Positions 9,028 to 16,729 of a DNA stretch of 64,000 nucleotides are shown in pieces (positions within the stretch are counted from its first letter, which is position 1; every line of letters begins with the position of its first letter). The position numbers were made by a program, and so were the translations under genes. Source of the stretch: Methylococcus capsulatus str. Texas = ATCC 19069 (GTDB lineage Bacteria > Pseudomonadota > Gammaproteobacteria > Methylococcales > Methylococcaceae). The notes under the pieces are model-generated. The model was not told the DNA's origin. It saw only the letters and a program-made list of their open reading frames with translations, and ran no database searches. The stretch is taken from positions 723,149 to 787,148 of the forward strand of contig NZ_KE384224.1 of assembly GCF_000424685.1 (NCBI RefSeq), given 5' to 3'.

Positions 9028-10608
9028 ATGAGTCTGAGCCGCCGCCATTTCCTCCAACTCGCCGTCGCAGTGAATGCGCTTTCACTGTTCAAAGCCGGCA
9101 TGGTTAATGCCGAACCCGGAATCGGACTGAAATTCGGCCCCCCCTCCCCCTTCTCGTTCGAGACGCTCAAGACGTTGGCGCGGGAACGGGCCGGCCGGGA
9201 ATACGCCCCGCCGCCCCAACCCGATCCAGCGATCGTCAAGCAGATCGACTACGACGCCCACGGCAAACTGCAGTACCGCAAGGAGGCCGCGCTCTGGGCC
9301 GAAAGCGGCGGCAGCTACCCGATTTCCTTCCAGCACGTGGGCATGTTCTTCCCCAAAACGGTGATCATGAACGTCGTCGAGAAAGGCACGGCGCGGGAAA
9401 TCCTGTACGATCCCCGTCTCTTCACCATGGGACCGGATCACGTGGCCAAGGGTCTTCCGGCCAGCCCTTCGGCCTTCGCCGGGTTCTGGGTACACGAGAG
9501 CCGCAAGGGTTCCGACTGGAAGACGCGGGAACCCTGGGTCACTTTCCTGGGAGCCTCGTACTTTCGCGCTATCGGCGAACTGGGCCAGGTCGGCCTGTCG
9601 GCACGCGGCATCGCGCTGAATCCCGGCACTTCCAACCCGGAAGAATTTCCGGATTTCGTTTCCTTCTGGTTCGAACCCGCCGCGAAAACCGACGATCCGG
9701 TGACCGTTTACGCCCTGCTCGATGGCCCCAGCCTGACCGGCGCCTATCGCTTCTTGCTGCGGCGGACCCGGGGCGTGGTCATGGAGATCGAGGCTGCGCT
9801 GTTCCTGCGCAAGGACATCGAACGTCTGGGGATCGCGCCGCTGACGTCCATGTACTGGTTCTCCGAAACCGCCAAACCCACCGGCGTGGACTGGCGGCCG
9901 GAAGTGCACGACTCCGACGGACTGGCGCTGTGGACCGGCGTCGGTGAACACATCTGGCGGCCGATCAACAATCCGTCGCACATCATGGTATCGAGCTTTG
10001 CCGACAAGTCACCGAAAGGCTTTGGGCTCAGCCAGCGCGACCGGGTGCTCGACCACTACCAGGACGGCGTGCGCTACCACTTGCGTCCCTCGGCCTGGGT
10101 GGAACCGCTCGGTGACTGGGGCGAGGGTGCGGTGCAGCTCACTGAAATCCCCACCGACGACGAAATCCACGACAACATCGTGGCAATGTGGGTGCCGAAG
10201 GAGCCCGCCACGGCGGGTAAGACCTATGACCTGCGCTACCGCATCCATTGGCTGGCGGACGAGGCATTCCCCAGCCCGCTGGCGCGCTGCGTGGCAACCC
10301 GTCTCGGCAACGGCGGCCAGCCCGGCAAACCGCGCCCCAAGGGCGTGCGCAAATTCATGGTCGAATTCCTGGGCAAGCCGCTGGCGAAGCTTCCTTACGG
10401 CGAGAAACCGGAACCCGTGATTACCGCGACCCGGGGCGAATTGTCGCGAATCGAGATCGAAGCCGTGCCGGACGACGTCCCGGGCCATTGGCGTACCCAT
10501 TTCGACCTGGCGGTGACGGGGCAGGATCCGGTCGAAATCCGCTGCTATCTGCGCCACAAAGACGAGGTGATGTCCGAGACCTGGCTATACCAGTACCACC
10601 CGTTCTGA
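9028..10608 (+). CDS. opgD: Periplasmic glucan biosynthesis protein OpgD (MdoD)
   Basis: OpgD/OpgG proteins act in the periplasm on the backbone of osmoregulated periplasmic glucans. The 526-residue product begins with a twin-arginine signal (MSLSRRHFLQLAVAVNAL), the feature that separates OpgD from Sec-exported OpgG. The body shows family motifs: IDYDAHGKLQYRKEAALW, GASYFRAIGELGQVGLSARG, ALFLRKDIERLGIAPLTSMYWF, EVHDSDGLALWTGVGE and WRPINNP. Length is close to known OpgD. No opgH glycosyltransferase is adjacent, so glucan chain synthesis must be encoded elsewhere. AGGAC lies about 12 bases before the ATG. Confidence 0.93.
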   Translation: MSLSRRHFLQLAVAVNALSLFKAGMVNAEPGIGLKFGPPSPFSFETLKTLARERAGREYAPPPQPDPAIVKQIDYDAHGKLQYRKEAALWAESGGSYPISFQHVGMFFPKTVIMNVVEKGTAREILYDPRLFTMGPDHVAKGLPASPSAFAGFWVHESRKGSDWKTREPWVTFLGASYFRAIGELGQVGLSARGIALNPGTSNPEEFPDFVSFWFEPAAKTDDPVTVYALLDGPSLTGAYRFLLRRTRGVVMEIEAALFLRKDIERLGIAPLTSMYWFSETAKPTGVDWRPEVHDSDGLALWTGVGEHIWRPINNPSHIMVSSFADKSPKGFGLSQRDRVLDHYQDGVRYHLRPSAWVEPLGDWGEGAVQLTEIPTDDEIHDNIVAMWVPKEPATAGKTYDLRYRIHWLADEAFPSPLARCVATRLGNGGQPGKPRPKGVRKFMVEFLGKPLAKLPYGEKPEPVITATRGELSRIEIEAVPDDVPGHWRTHFDLAVTGQDPVEIRCYLRHKDEVMSETWLYQYHPF

Positions 10609-10619
10609 GCCGGCGTCTT

Positions 10620-11201
10620 TCAGGAACGCAGCACGATGCGACGGAACGTGAGGTTGATGCGTTCGCCGCAGGGCCTGGCGGTCCTGGGCACGCAATGCCT
10701 CCAATGGGACTGCAGCTCTCCACCCATCAGCAGCAGGTCGCCATCCCGCAACGGCACATCCAGGGTCCGCCCCGTGCCGCGATGGCGAATCCGGAACAGG
10801 CGTTCCGCACCCAGACTCAGGGAGGCGATGAACGGACGTTCGCCGAGTTCGGGCTCGTCGTCGGCGTGCCAGCCCATCGAATCCCGGCCGCTGCGGTAGC
10901 GGTTGCAAAGGACGGCATTGAACACATGACCGCTGAACGCCTCGATGCGGGTCCGCAAATCGGCCAGCACCTCGTGCCAGGGCGAGGGTTGGTGCGACAC
11001 CCCGGAATATCGGTAGGTGGCGCCGGGGTCGCCGTACCAGCACACGAGGCGCGGCACCGCCACATGCCGTCCGAACAGCAGGATCTCCTCGCTCTGCCAG
11101 GCCAGTTCGCGGAGCAGGCGGGCGCCGAGGACCGCCCGCTCATCCGTCGTGAGGAATCCCGCCGCCAGATCGAGTTCGCCATCTTCGGCGATCAGCCGCA
11201 C
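10620..11201 (-). CDS. alkB: AlkB-type 2-oxoglutarate/Fe(II) dioxygenase (DNA dealkylation)
   Basis: AlkB-family enzymes remove alkyl lesions from DNA or RNA bases by oxidative demethylation. The 193-residue protein resembles the compact ABH2/ABH3-like bacterial branch. The metal triad is visible as His112-x-Asp114 (GWHADDEPELG) and His169 (HWRHCVP). Arginines for 2-oxoglutarate lie in RINLTFR near residues 181-187. Other motifs are VLCNRYRSGRDSMGWH and IASLSLGAERLFRIRH. The start is a GTG with a poor ribosome site, so a few residues could differ. It is convergent with opgD, ending 12 bases from it, and no ada gene is nearby. Confidence 0.92.
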   Translation of the reverse strand: MRLIAEDGELDLAAGFLTTDERAVLGARLLRELAWQSEEILLFGRHVAVPRLVCWYGDPGATYRYSGVSHQPSPWHEVLADLRTRIEAFSGHVFNAVLCNRYRSGRDSMGWHADDEPELGERPFIASLSLGAERLFRIRHRGTGRTLDVPLRDGDLLLMGGELQSHWRHCVPRTARPCGERINLTFRRIVLRS

Positions 11202-11293
11202 AGTGGTGGACAGAGTGCCTTCTCGACCGTCTTCGAACAGGAACCGCGGCTGGGACCGGGCCGTCTCCCGGCCCGCGCCCAGGCCGGTCGTCC

Positions 11294-11569
11294 TTAATCC
11301 TCCAGTTCGGCTTTCAACACCTTCCCGTCTGCGCTGTACACGATCTCACGCTCCACGCCTTTGTCTTTGAACTCGATTTCGTAGACCGTCTCGCCGTGTT
11401 TCACCTTCTTCTCGTACTCGACGTCCGTCGCCGCCGGATAAACCGTTTTGAAGGCGTTCAGCACCGCTTTCGGCACCTCCTGTTCGGTCAGGTCTTCACC
11501 GGCCGTGACGCCGGCCGACAGTGCCAGCACACTGGCGGAGACAAGGACATTTGCAATCTTGAGCTTCAT
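11294..11569 (-). CDS. Small secreted PepSY-like protein
   Basis: A 91-residue exported protein with signal peptide MKLKIANVLVSASVLALSAGVTA and one PepSY-like (beta-lactamase-inhibitor-like) module. That module contains VPKAVLNAFKTVYPAATDVEY, then TVYEIEFKDKGVEREIVYSADGKVL, which matches the helix-plus-four-strand repeat. Such proteins are periplasmic; their ligands are generally unknown. GGGAG precedes the ATG at 11569; the longer upstream frame lacks a signal peptide. It follows cydX by 84 bases on the same strand and may be read through from the cytochrome bd operon, but a functional link is not shown. Confidence 0.82.
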   Translation of the reverse strand: MKLKIANVLVSASVLALSAGVTAGEDLTEQEVPKAVLNAFKTVYPAATDVEYEKKVKHGETVYEIEFKDKGVEREIVYSADGKVLKAELED

Positions 11570-11653
11570 GATGCGACTCCCGGAAAAATCCTCTCTTTGG
11601 AACCCGTTCGACCGGCCGGACACCCGCGAGGTTCCGGCCATGCGGCTGCGCCG

Positions 11654-11776
11654 TCAATTTTCCGCACCGCCCGCCGCCGGGTCGTCGATGTCACAGACCG
11701 ATTCCAACCACATGGCATTGATGACACCGAATGCACATGCGAAACCCACCCCGAGTATCCACGCGAAATACCACAT
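11654..11776 (-). CDS. cydX: Cytochrome bd oxidase small subunit CydX
   Basis: This 40-residue single-helix protein starts MWYFAWILGVGFACAFGVIN, the conserved CydX/YbgT N-terminus (MWYF-W-LG), and ends in an acidic tail. CydX binds CydAB and stabilises the haem site of the oxidase in the inner membrane. A strong GGAGGTG ribosome site precedes the ATG. It lies 31 bases downstream of cydB, exactly where cydX is found in other gammaproteobacteria. It is short enough to be missed by standard gene callers. Confidence 0.95.
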   Translation of the reverse strand: MWYFAWILGVGFACAFGVINAMWLESVCDIDDPAAGGAEN

Positions 11777-11807
11777 CCCACACCTCCCCGATCGTAGTGT
11801 CGAGCCG

Positions 11808-12944
11808 TCAATAAAGCGTATGGTCGCCCTTGGCGATGTCCGCCGCCGTGACCTTTCCCCAGATCACCCGATAGGCCCATCGGGTATAGAGCAGTACAAT
11901 GGGAAGAAACATCAAGGTGATCGCCAGCGACCATTGCAGATTCAGATGGCTCGCGCTGGCGTCCCAGATCGTCAGGCTGCTGCGGGGATCGGTGGTCGAG
12001 ATCAGCATGAAAGGAAACAGACCGAAGCCTACCGTCCAGAGCAGGCCACCCATGCCCACGGCGCTGGCGGCGAAAGCCGCGGCGGAACGGCCGCTGCCGG
12101 CGAGGGCTGCCGCTGCGGACACCCCGAGCACGGCCAGCGCCGGAGCGACGAACAGGCGCGGATGTGCCAGGAAATTACCCAGCCAGCTTCCGGAAAAATC
12201 GACTGTTTTCGCCATCGGGTTGGACGGCGCATTGGGCCCGGCCATGGTCAGGATTTCCGGGCGCGGAATGCCGAGAATCACCCAGGCGGCGGCGAGGACC
12301 ATCAGCAGGACCAGGACCACACCGCCGATCGCGGCGACGCGACGGGCGCGCTGCTCGATCGGCCGTTCGGTCCGGCAGCCGAGATAAACCGCGCCGTGAA
12401 ACACACAGGCCAAAAGGCCGATCACGCCGCAGAGCAGAGGAAACGGCGTCAGCAGACCCCAAAAGCTGCCATCATAGAACGTGCGCAGACTCCCATCGAG
12501 ATGGAACGGCAGGCCGACCAGCAGGTTGCCCACCAGAACCCCCATGAGGACCGGCGGCACCGCACCCCCGATGAACAGTCCCCAGTCCCAGGCGTTGCGC
12601 CACTGGGGAGACTCCAGCTTGCTGCGGTAATCGAAACCGACCGGCCGAAAAAACAGGGTGTACAGTACCAGTAGCATCGCGATGTAGAGCCCCGAGAACA
12701 GCGTCGCGTACACCGCCGGCCAGACGGCGAAAATGGCGCCGCCGAGCAGGATCAGCCAGACTTGGTTGCCGTCCCAGGTCGGGCCGATGGTGTTGATCAC
12801 CACCCGCCGCTCGACGTCGTTGCGCCCGATGAAGGGCAGCAAGGCGCCGATGCCGAAGTCGAATCCGACGGTGAGGACGAATCCCGTCGCCACCGCTCCC
12901 GTGATCACCCACCAGATCACCCGCATGGTTTCATAGTCGAACAT
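11808..12944 (-). CDS. cydB: Cytochrome bd ubiquinol oxidase subunit II
   Basis: CydB is the structural second subunit of the high-affinity quinol oxidase in the inner membrane. The 378-residue product starts MFDYETMRVIWWVITGAV, has FDFGIGALLPFIGRNDVERR and NTIGPTWDGNQVWLILLGG (the family's cofactor-proximal signature), and about nine membrane helices. Its length is within one residue of E. coli CydB as recalled. It follows cydA by 19 bases and precedes cydX. An oxidase of this type suits growth at low oxygen. Confidence 0.97.
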   Translation of the reverse strand: MFDYETMRVIWWVITGAVATGFVLTVGFDFGIGALLPFIGRNDVERRVVINTIGPTWDGNQVWLILLGGAIFAVWPAVYATLFSGLYIAMLLVLYTLFFRPVGFDYRSKLESPQWRNAWDWGLFIGGAVPPVLMGVLVGNLLVGLPFHLDGSLRTFYDGSFWGLLTPFPLLCGVIGLLACVFHGAVYLGCRTERPIEQRARRVAAIGGVVLVLLMVLAAAWVILGIPRPEILTMAGPNAPSNPMAKTVDFSGSWLGNFLAHPRLFVAPALAVLGVSAAAALAGSGRSAAAFAASAVGMGGLLWTVGFGLFPFMLISTTDPRSSLTIWDASASHLNLQWSLAITLMFLPIVLLYTRWAYRVIWGKVTAADIAKGDHTLY

Positions 12945-12963
12945 GGGAACCTCCCGCTGCGCA

Positions 12964-14541
12964 TCAGACTGCTGAACCGGAGAGCGCCGCCGCCGGCCGC
13001 TCGAAATGATATCGCCCCGTGTGCAGGCTGCTGGGGCCGAGCTTGACGTACTTGACCATAAGATAAAGCTCGATCGCCAGGAGCGCCGTGTAGAAGAAAG
13101 CGAAACCCGCGATGCTGAACCACAGATCCCCGGTGCTGAGTGAGGAGGTACTCAGGTGCGTGGGAAGCACACCGGAAATGGTCCATGGCTGGCGGCCGTA
13201 CTCGGCGACGAACCACCCGGTTTCCGCCGCAATCCAAGGCAACGGGATGGACCAGACCGCCAGCTTCAGCAGCCAGCGTTTGCGGTCCGCCACCCGCACC
13301 GCGCAGTAATAGAAGGCCATCACGAAGATGAACAGCAGGGTGAAGCCGCAGGCCACCATCACGCGGAAAGTCCAGAACAAGGGCGCTACGCTCGGAATGG
13401 TATCGGCGGCCGCCTTCTGCACCAGGTCTTCCCCCGCCCCGGCGATGCGGTCCGTATACTTGGCAAGCAACAGGGCGAAACCCAGATCGGCCTTGTGCTG
13501 CTCGAAATCCGCCTTCACCGCCGGGCTGGCGTCCCCTCCCCTCATCCTCTCCAGCGCCCCATAGGCGATCTGGCCACTGCGGATGTGGGCCAGGCTGGAC
13601 GCCCGCAGTTCCTTGAGTCCCTTGACCTCTTCGTCGATGGAACGCGTGGCGATCAGGCCGAGCACGTACGGTATTCTGAATGCATAGCGGGTTTCCTCCC
13701 TGTCCTGATCCGGGAATCCGACCACCGTGAACGCTGCCGGCGGCTTCTCGGTATCCCAAGCACCCTCGATCGCCGCCAGCTTCACCTTCTGCACCTCGCC
13801 GTCGGTGTAGCCGCTCTCATCGCCCAGCACGATGACGGAGAGAACCGAAGCCAGTCCGAACGCCGCCGCGATCGAGAAGGAACGGCGGGCGAAACCGACG
13901 TCCCGCCCCTTCAGCAGATACCAGGAAGATATGCCGAGGACGAACATCGCTCCGGTGACATAGCCAGCCGCGACCGTATGCACGAATTTGACCTGGGCCA
14001 CGGGATTGAAGAACACCTCGGCGAAACTGGTCAGCTCCATGCGCAGGGTTTCGTAGTTGAATTCCGTGCCCACCGGATGCTGCATCCAGGCATTGGCGAT
14101 CAGAATCCACAACGCGGAAGTATTGGTGCCCAGCGCCAGCAGCCAGGTGACCGATAGATGCTGCACCCGGCTCATGCGGTCCCAGCCGAAAAAGAACAGG
14201 CCGACGAAAGTCGATTCGAGGAAGAACGACACCAAGCCTTCGCTGGCCAGGATGGGGCCGAAGATATCGCCGACGTAGTGCGAGTAATAGGACCAGTTGG
14301 TGCCGAACTGGAATTCCAGGGTGATGCCGGTCGTCACTCCCATGGCGAAGTTGATGCCGAACAACTTCCCCCAGAAGCGGGTCATGTCCTTGTACACCTC
14401 CTTGCCGGTCATCACGTAGACCGATTCCATGATGGCCAGCAGGAAAGCCAGCCCCAAGGTCAACGGCACGAACAGAAAATGGTAGAGCGCGGTCAGGCCG
14501 AATTGCAGCCTGGAAAGGTTGACGATGTCTTCACCGATCAT
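12964..14541 (-). CDS. cydA: Cytochrome bd ubiquinol oxidase subunit I
   Basis: CydA carries the three haems and the quinol site of cytochrome bd. The 525-residue protein begins MIGEDIVNLSRLQFGLTALYHFLFVPL, with the haem b595-side histidine at position 21. It has FGINFAMGVTTGITLEFQFGTNW, the FVHTVAAGYVTGA histidine region, and a long Q-loop ending in the GRQPW motif. This is the E. coli-like long Q-loop class. The ATG at 14541 overlaps the last bases of cydP (ATGA). A much longer in-frame upstream extension is rejected because it would duplicate the cydP coding region. Confidence 0.97.
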   Translation of the reverse strand: MIGEDIVNLSRLQFGLTALYHFLFVPLTLGLAFLLAIMESVYVMTGKEVYKDMTRFWGKLFGINFAMGVTTGITLEFQFGTNWSYYSHYVGDIFGPILASEGLVSFFLESTFVGLFFFGWDRMSRVQHLSVTWLLALGTNTSALWILIANAWMQHPVGTEFNYETLRMELTSFAEVFFNPVAQVKFVHTVAAGYVTGAMFVLGISSWYLLKGRDVGFARRSFSIAAAFGLASVLSVIVLGDESGYTDGEVQKVKLAAIEGAWDTEKPPAAFTVVGFPDQDREETRYAFRIPYVLGLIATRSIDEEVKGLKELRASSLAHIRSGQIAYGALERMRGGDASPAVKADFEQHKADLGFALLLAKYTDRIAGAGEDLVQKAAADTIPSVAPLFWTFRVMVACGFTLLFIFVMAFYYCAVRVADRKRWLLKLAVWSIPLPWIAAETGWFVAEYGRQPWTISGVLPTHLSTSSLSTGDLWFSIAGFAFFYTALLAIELYLMVKYVKLGPSSLHTGRYHFERPAAALSGSAV

Positions 14542-14804
14542 GGCTTGAGCGCCTCCTGGTTGGCAGAGGAAAGGGGACTGGAACCGATCAGAATCGCCGG
14601 ATACGGCGGTTCCCGGCCTTCCGGCTGTGAGCGGAAGAACAGCGCCCACAATCCTGTCAGCACGATCATCTTGAACAGCAACGCCAGCGTGAGCTCCCGC
14701 GCCAGCGAAGAACGCCGGCCCGGTGCGCCCACGCGCCGAAACGCGGCCGCATCCACCTGCTGCGCGGCCGTTGAGACGAAGCGAAATCCGTCGTATGGCT
14801 TCAT
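14538..14804 (-). CDS. cydP: Cytochrome oxidase putative small subunit CydP
   Basis: The 88-residue protein has one membrane helix in LARELTLALLFKMIVLTGLWALFF, the pattern of the CydP family, which occurs directly upstream of cydAB in proteobacteria. It is presumed to be an accessory of cytochrome bd, but its role is not established. The stop overlaps the cydA start by four bases, implying translational coupling. A basic N-terminal half (FRRVGAPGRRSS) precedes the helix. Family assignment rests on helix pattern and position. Confidence 0.78.
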   Translation of the reverse strand: MKPYDGFRFVSTAAQQVDAAAFRRVGAPGRRSSLARELTLALLFKMIVLTGLWALFFRSQPEGREPPYPAILIGSSPLSSANQEALKP

Positions 14805-14935
14805 GAGATCCCTCGCATACCGTCGGAATCAGGCCGCTAGCCGCGGCCGGCTGGCGCGAATGCGCCAATCGTACACCTTTTCGGGATTTTCACCACACGA
14901 CCCGCATCCTGTTCCGGCATCGGCCCGTCCTCCCT

Positions 14936-15841
14936 CTAATGGGCCGTACGACCGGTGCCGAAGTAGCGTGTGTGGAGCCATCCACGCAGCCGGGACAACA
15001 ACATCCCCACCAACACAGCCGTGGCGCCGCGGAAAAAATCCGCGTGAGCCGCCACCAGCCCGCCGACCGCCTCCAGCCTTTCCGGCGTGAGCTCACGGTA
15101 CAGCAGGAACACCGCGATCAGCGCGACGAATCCGCCGAACATCCGACGCAAGGTCGTTCCGCCCACGCGCGCGGCCAGCCATCCGCCCACCACGCTGCCG
15201 CCCACTGCTGCGCCGGCAATCGGCCCGGCCAGGTCGTAGCGGACTTGGACATGCCCGCCATAGCCCAACAGGGCCGCCAGCGAATTCATGGCGACCACCA
15301 TGAGCGACGTCGCCACAGCCGCATGCATGGGCAAACGGCCGAGCAGGTTGAGCGCCGGCACGACCATGAAGCCGCCGCCCGCCCCGACCAGTCCCGTCAA
15401 AGCTCCGACCATTCCGCCATCAAACAGAACGGCCAAGACTGGCAACCGCAACGGGCACTGCGGTGCCCGGCCCGGAGGAACCGCATCGCCGCGGCGTCCT
15501 CGCAGCATGGCGACCGCGGTCGCCAGCATCACCAGTCCGAACAGGATCAGCAGAATTCCGCCAGGCAACGCCGCAGCGGTCCGGCCGCCGCCGTAGGCGC
15601 CCGCCATTCCCGCCAGGCCGAATACCGCTCCCATCTTCCAGCAGACCCGGCCGCCCCGGATATGGCCGGCCAGCGCCGCCAAGCTGGTAAGGCAGACCAC
15701 GACGAGCGACGTCGTGATCGCCTCTTTCGGGCCGAAACCGGCGACATAGACCAGCATCGGCACCATCAGCACCGATCCGCCCCCGCCCAATAGTCCCAGA
15801 AGGAGCCCGATCCCCAGAGCCGACACTAGCGCCCAGGTCAT
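14936..15841 (-). CDS. TauE/SafE-family exporter of the persulfide operon
   Basis: A 301-residue inner-membrane permease of the TauE/SafE family, with duplicated signatures LLLGLLGGGGSVLMVPMLVYVAGF plus PKEAITTSLVVV, and LTGLVGAGGGFMVVPALNLLG plus MHAAVATSLMVVAMNS. Its ATG overlaps the stop of the persulfide dioxygenase gene by four bases (ATGA), so the two are surely co-translated. Given that partner, the likely substrate is sulfite or thiosulfate produced by persulfide oxidation. That is an inference from gene order, but the same pairing is widespread. Confidence 0.92.
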   Translation of the reverse strand: MTWALVSALGIGLLLGLLGGGGSVLMVPMLVYVAGFGPKEAITTSLVVVCLTSLAALAGHIRGGRVCWKMGAVFGLAGMAGAYGGGRTAAALPGGILLILFGLVMLATAVAMLRGRRGDAVPPGRAPQCPLRLPVLAVLFDGGMVGALTGLVGAGGGFMVVPALNLLGRLPMHAAVATSLMVVAMNSLAALLGYGGHVQVRYDLAGPIAGAAVGGSVVGGWLAARVGGTTLRRMFGGFVALIAVFLLYRELTPERLEAVGGLVAAHADFFRGATAVLVGMLLSRLRGWLHTRYFGTGRTAH

Positions 15842-16557
15842 CGGCTGATCAACCCATGAGGATCCGCCGCCGGCAGCCGTCCACAGGCCTGGTTGGCGGG
15901 CAGCGCACGATCGATGTATTTCGGATAATCCAGTTCCAGAGCACGCATGATCGCAATGAATTCTTCCCTGCTCCTGCCGCCGCCCAAGCGGGGGTTCCGG
16001 ACCATCTCGCGGCCGATCGTGCTGACCGTGTTGCCGTGGTAATCGTGTCCCGGATAAACCAGCGTTTCCGGCGGCAGGGAGAAAAGCTGGCGCTGGATGC
16101 TGTCATAGAGCGTCCCGGCGTCGCCCTCCTGGAAATCAGTGCGGCCGCAGCCATCGATGAACAAGGCGTCGCCGGTGAAAACCCGGTCGCTCATGACATA
16201 GCTCACGCAGCCGGCGGTATGGCCCGGTGTGTGACGCACCTCGAATTCCAGATCACCCACCTGCAGTGGTACCCCGTCGGTCACCAGCAGGTCCGCGCAA
16301 CCGGCTCCGGCGTCTCTGTGCACCACGCTCTTGCTGTTCAGGCGTTCCCTGAGGAGCGAAGCACCGGTGACATGATCGGCATGCACATGGGTTTCCAAAG
16401 TGTAGACCAGCCTGAGTCCCAGTCCGCGCAATAGCCCTTCGTAGTGCGGGACCTGGGTGTCCACTGGATCGATCAGCACGGCGCGACGGGTACGTTCACA
16501 ACCCAATAGATAGGTGTAAGTCGAAGTATCGGTCTCGAACAGCTGTCTGAAAATCAT
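15838..16557 (-). CDS. ETHE1-like persulfide dioxygenase (metallo-beta-lactamase fold)
   Basis: The 239-residue protein matches ETHE1/Pdo-type non-haem iron dioxygenases that oxidise glutathione persulfide to sulfite and glutathione. It has THVHADH (His57, His59, Asp61, His62), HTPGHTAGCVSYV, and FTGDALFIDGCGRTDFQEG, the last being the ETHE1 fingerprint that separates these enzymes from glyoxalase II. PGHDY near the end supplies the last metal ligand. ATG 16557 is chosen because GGAGG lies 6 bases upstream; the TTG at 16572 is rejected. The gene lies behind a sigma-54-type promoter and diverges from a sigma-54 activator gene. Confidence 0.93.
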   Translation of the reverse strand: MIFRQLFETDTSTYTYLLGCERTRRAVLIDPVDTQVPHYEGLLRGLGLRLVYTLETHVHADHVTGASLLRERLNSKSVVHRDAGAGCADLLVTDGVPLQVGDLEFEVRHTPGHTAGCVSYVMSDRVFTGDALFIDGCGRTDFQEGDAGTLYDSIQRQLFSLPPETLVYPGHDYHGNTVSTIGREMVRNPRLGGGRSREEFIAIMRALELDYPKYIDRALPANQACGRLPAADPHGLISR

Positions 16558-16602
16558 CCGGCCCTCCAGCAAAAAATCCTCGTCTCACATATTTTTAAGG
16601 AA

Positions 16603-16618
16603 GTCAAAAGTCGTGCCA
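16603..16618 (-). promoter_or_regulatory. Sigma-54 (-24/-12) promoter of the persulfide dioxygenase operon
   Basis: On the minus strand the sequence reads TGGCACG-ACTT-TTGAC. This matches the sigma-54 consensus TGGCACG-N4-TTGC(A/T) except that the -12 element is TTGA instead of TTGC. It lies about 46 bases upstream of the dioxygenase ATG and is flanked on its upstream side by repeated ATGAAAC sites. A dedicated sigma-54 activator gene lies divergently, which strongly supports the call. Confidence 0.8.
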
Positions 16619-16631
16619 CGAGCGCTGATCA

Positions 16632-16729
16632 CATGATTCATGACAAACCAGTGGAATTGCTCCGGAGGACGTTTCATTTTTTGATACGCTCATGAAACAC
16701 GTGCTACGATTCATGAAACACTATGAAAC
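16632..16729. promoter_or_regulatory. Repeated ATGAAAC/GTTTCAT sites, probable activator binding array
   Basis: The heptamer ATGAAAC occurs at 16692-16698, 16713-16719 and 16723-16729, and in inverted form (GTTTCAT) at 16671-16677. A related CATGATTCATGA lies at 16632-16643. Start-to-start distances among the three direct copies are 21 and 10 bases, so the copies lie on one face of the helix. The array is about 50-110 bases upstream of the sigma-54 promoter on the opposite strand, the usual place for enhancer sites. The last copy includes the activator's own start codon, suggesting autoregulation. Confidence 0.65.
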
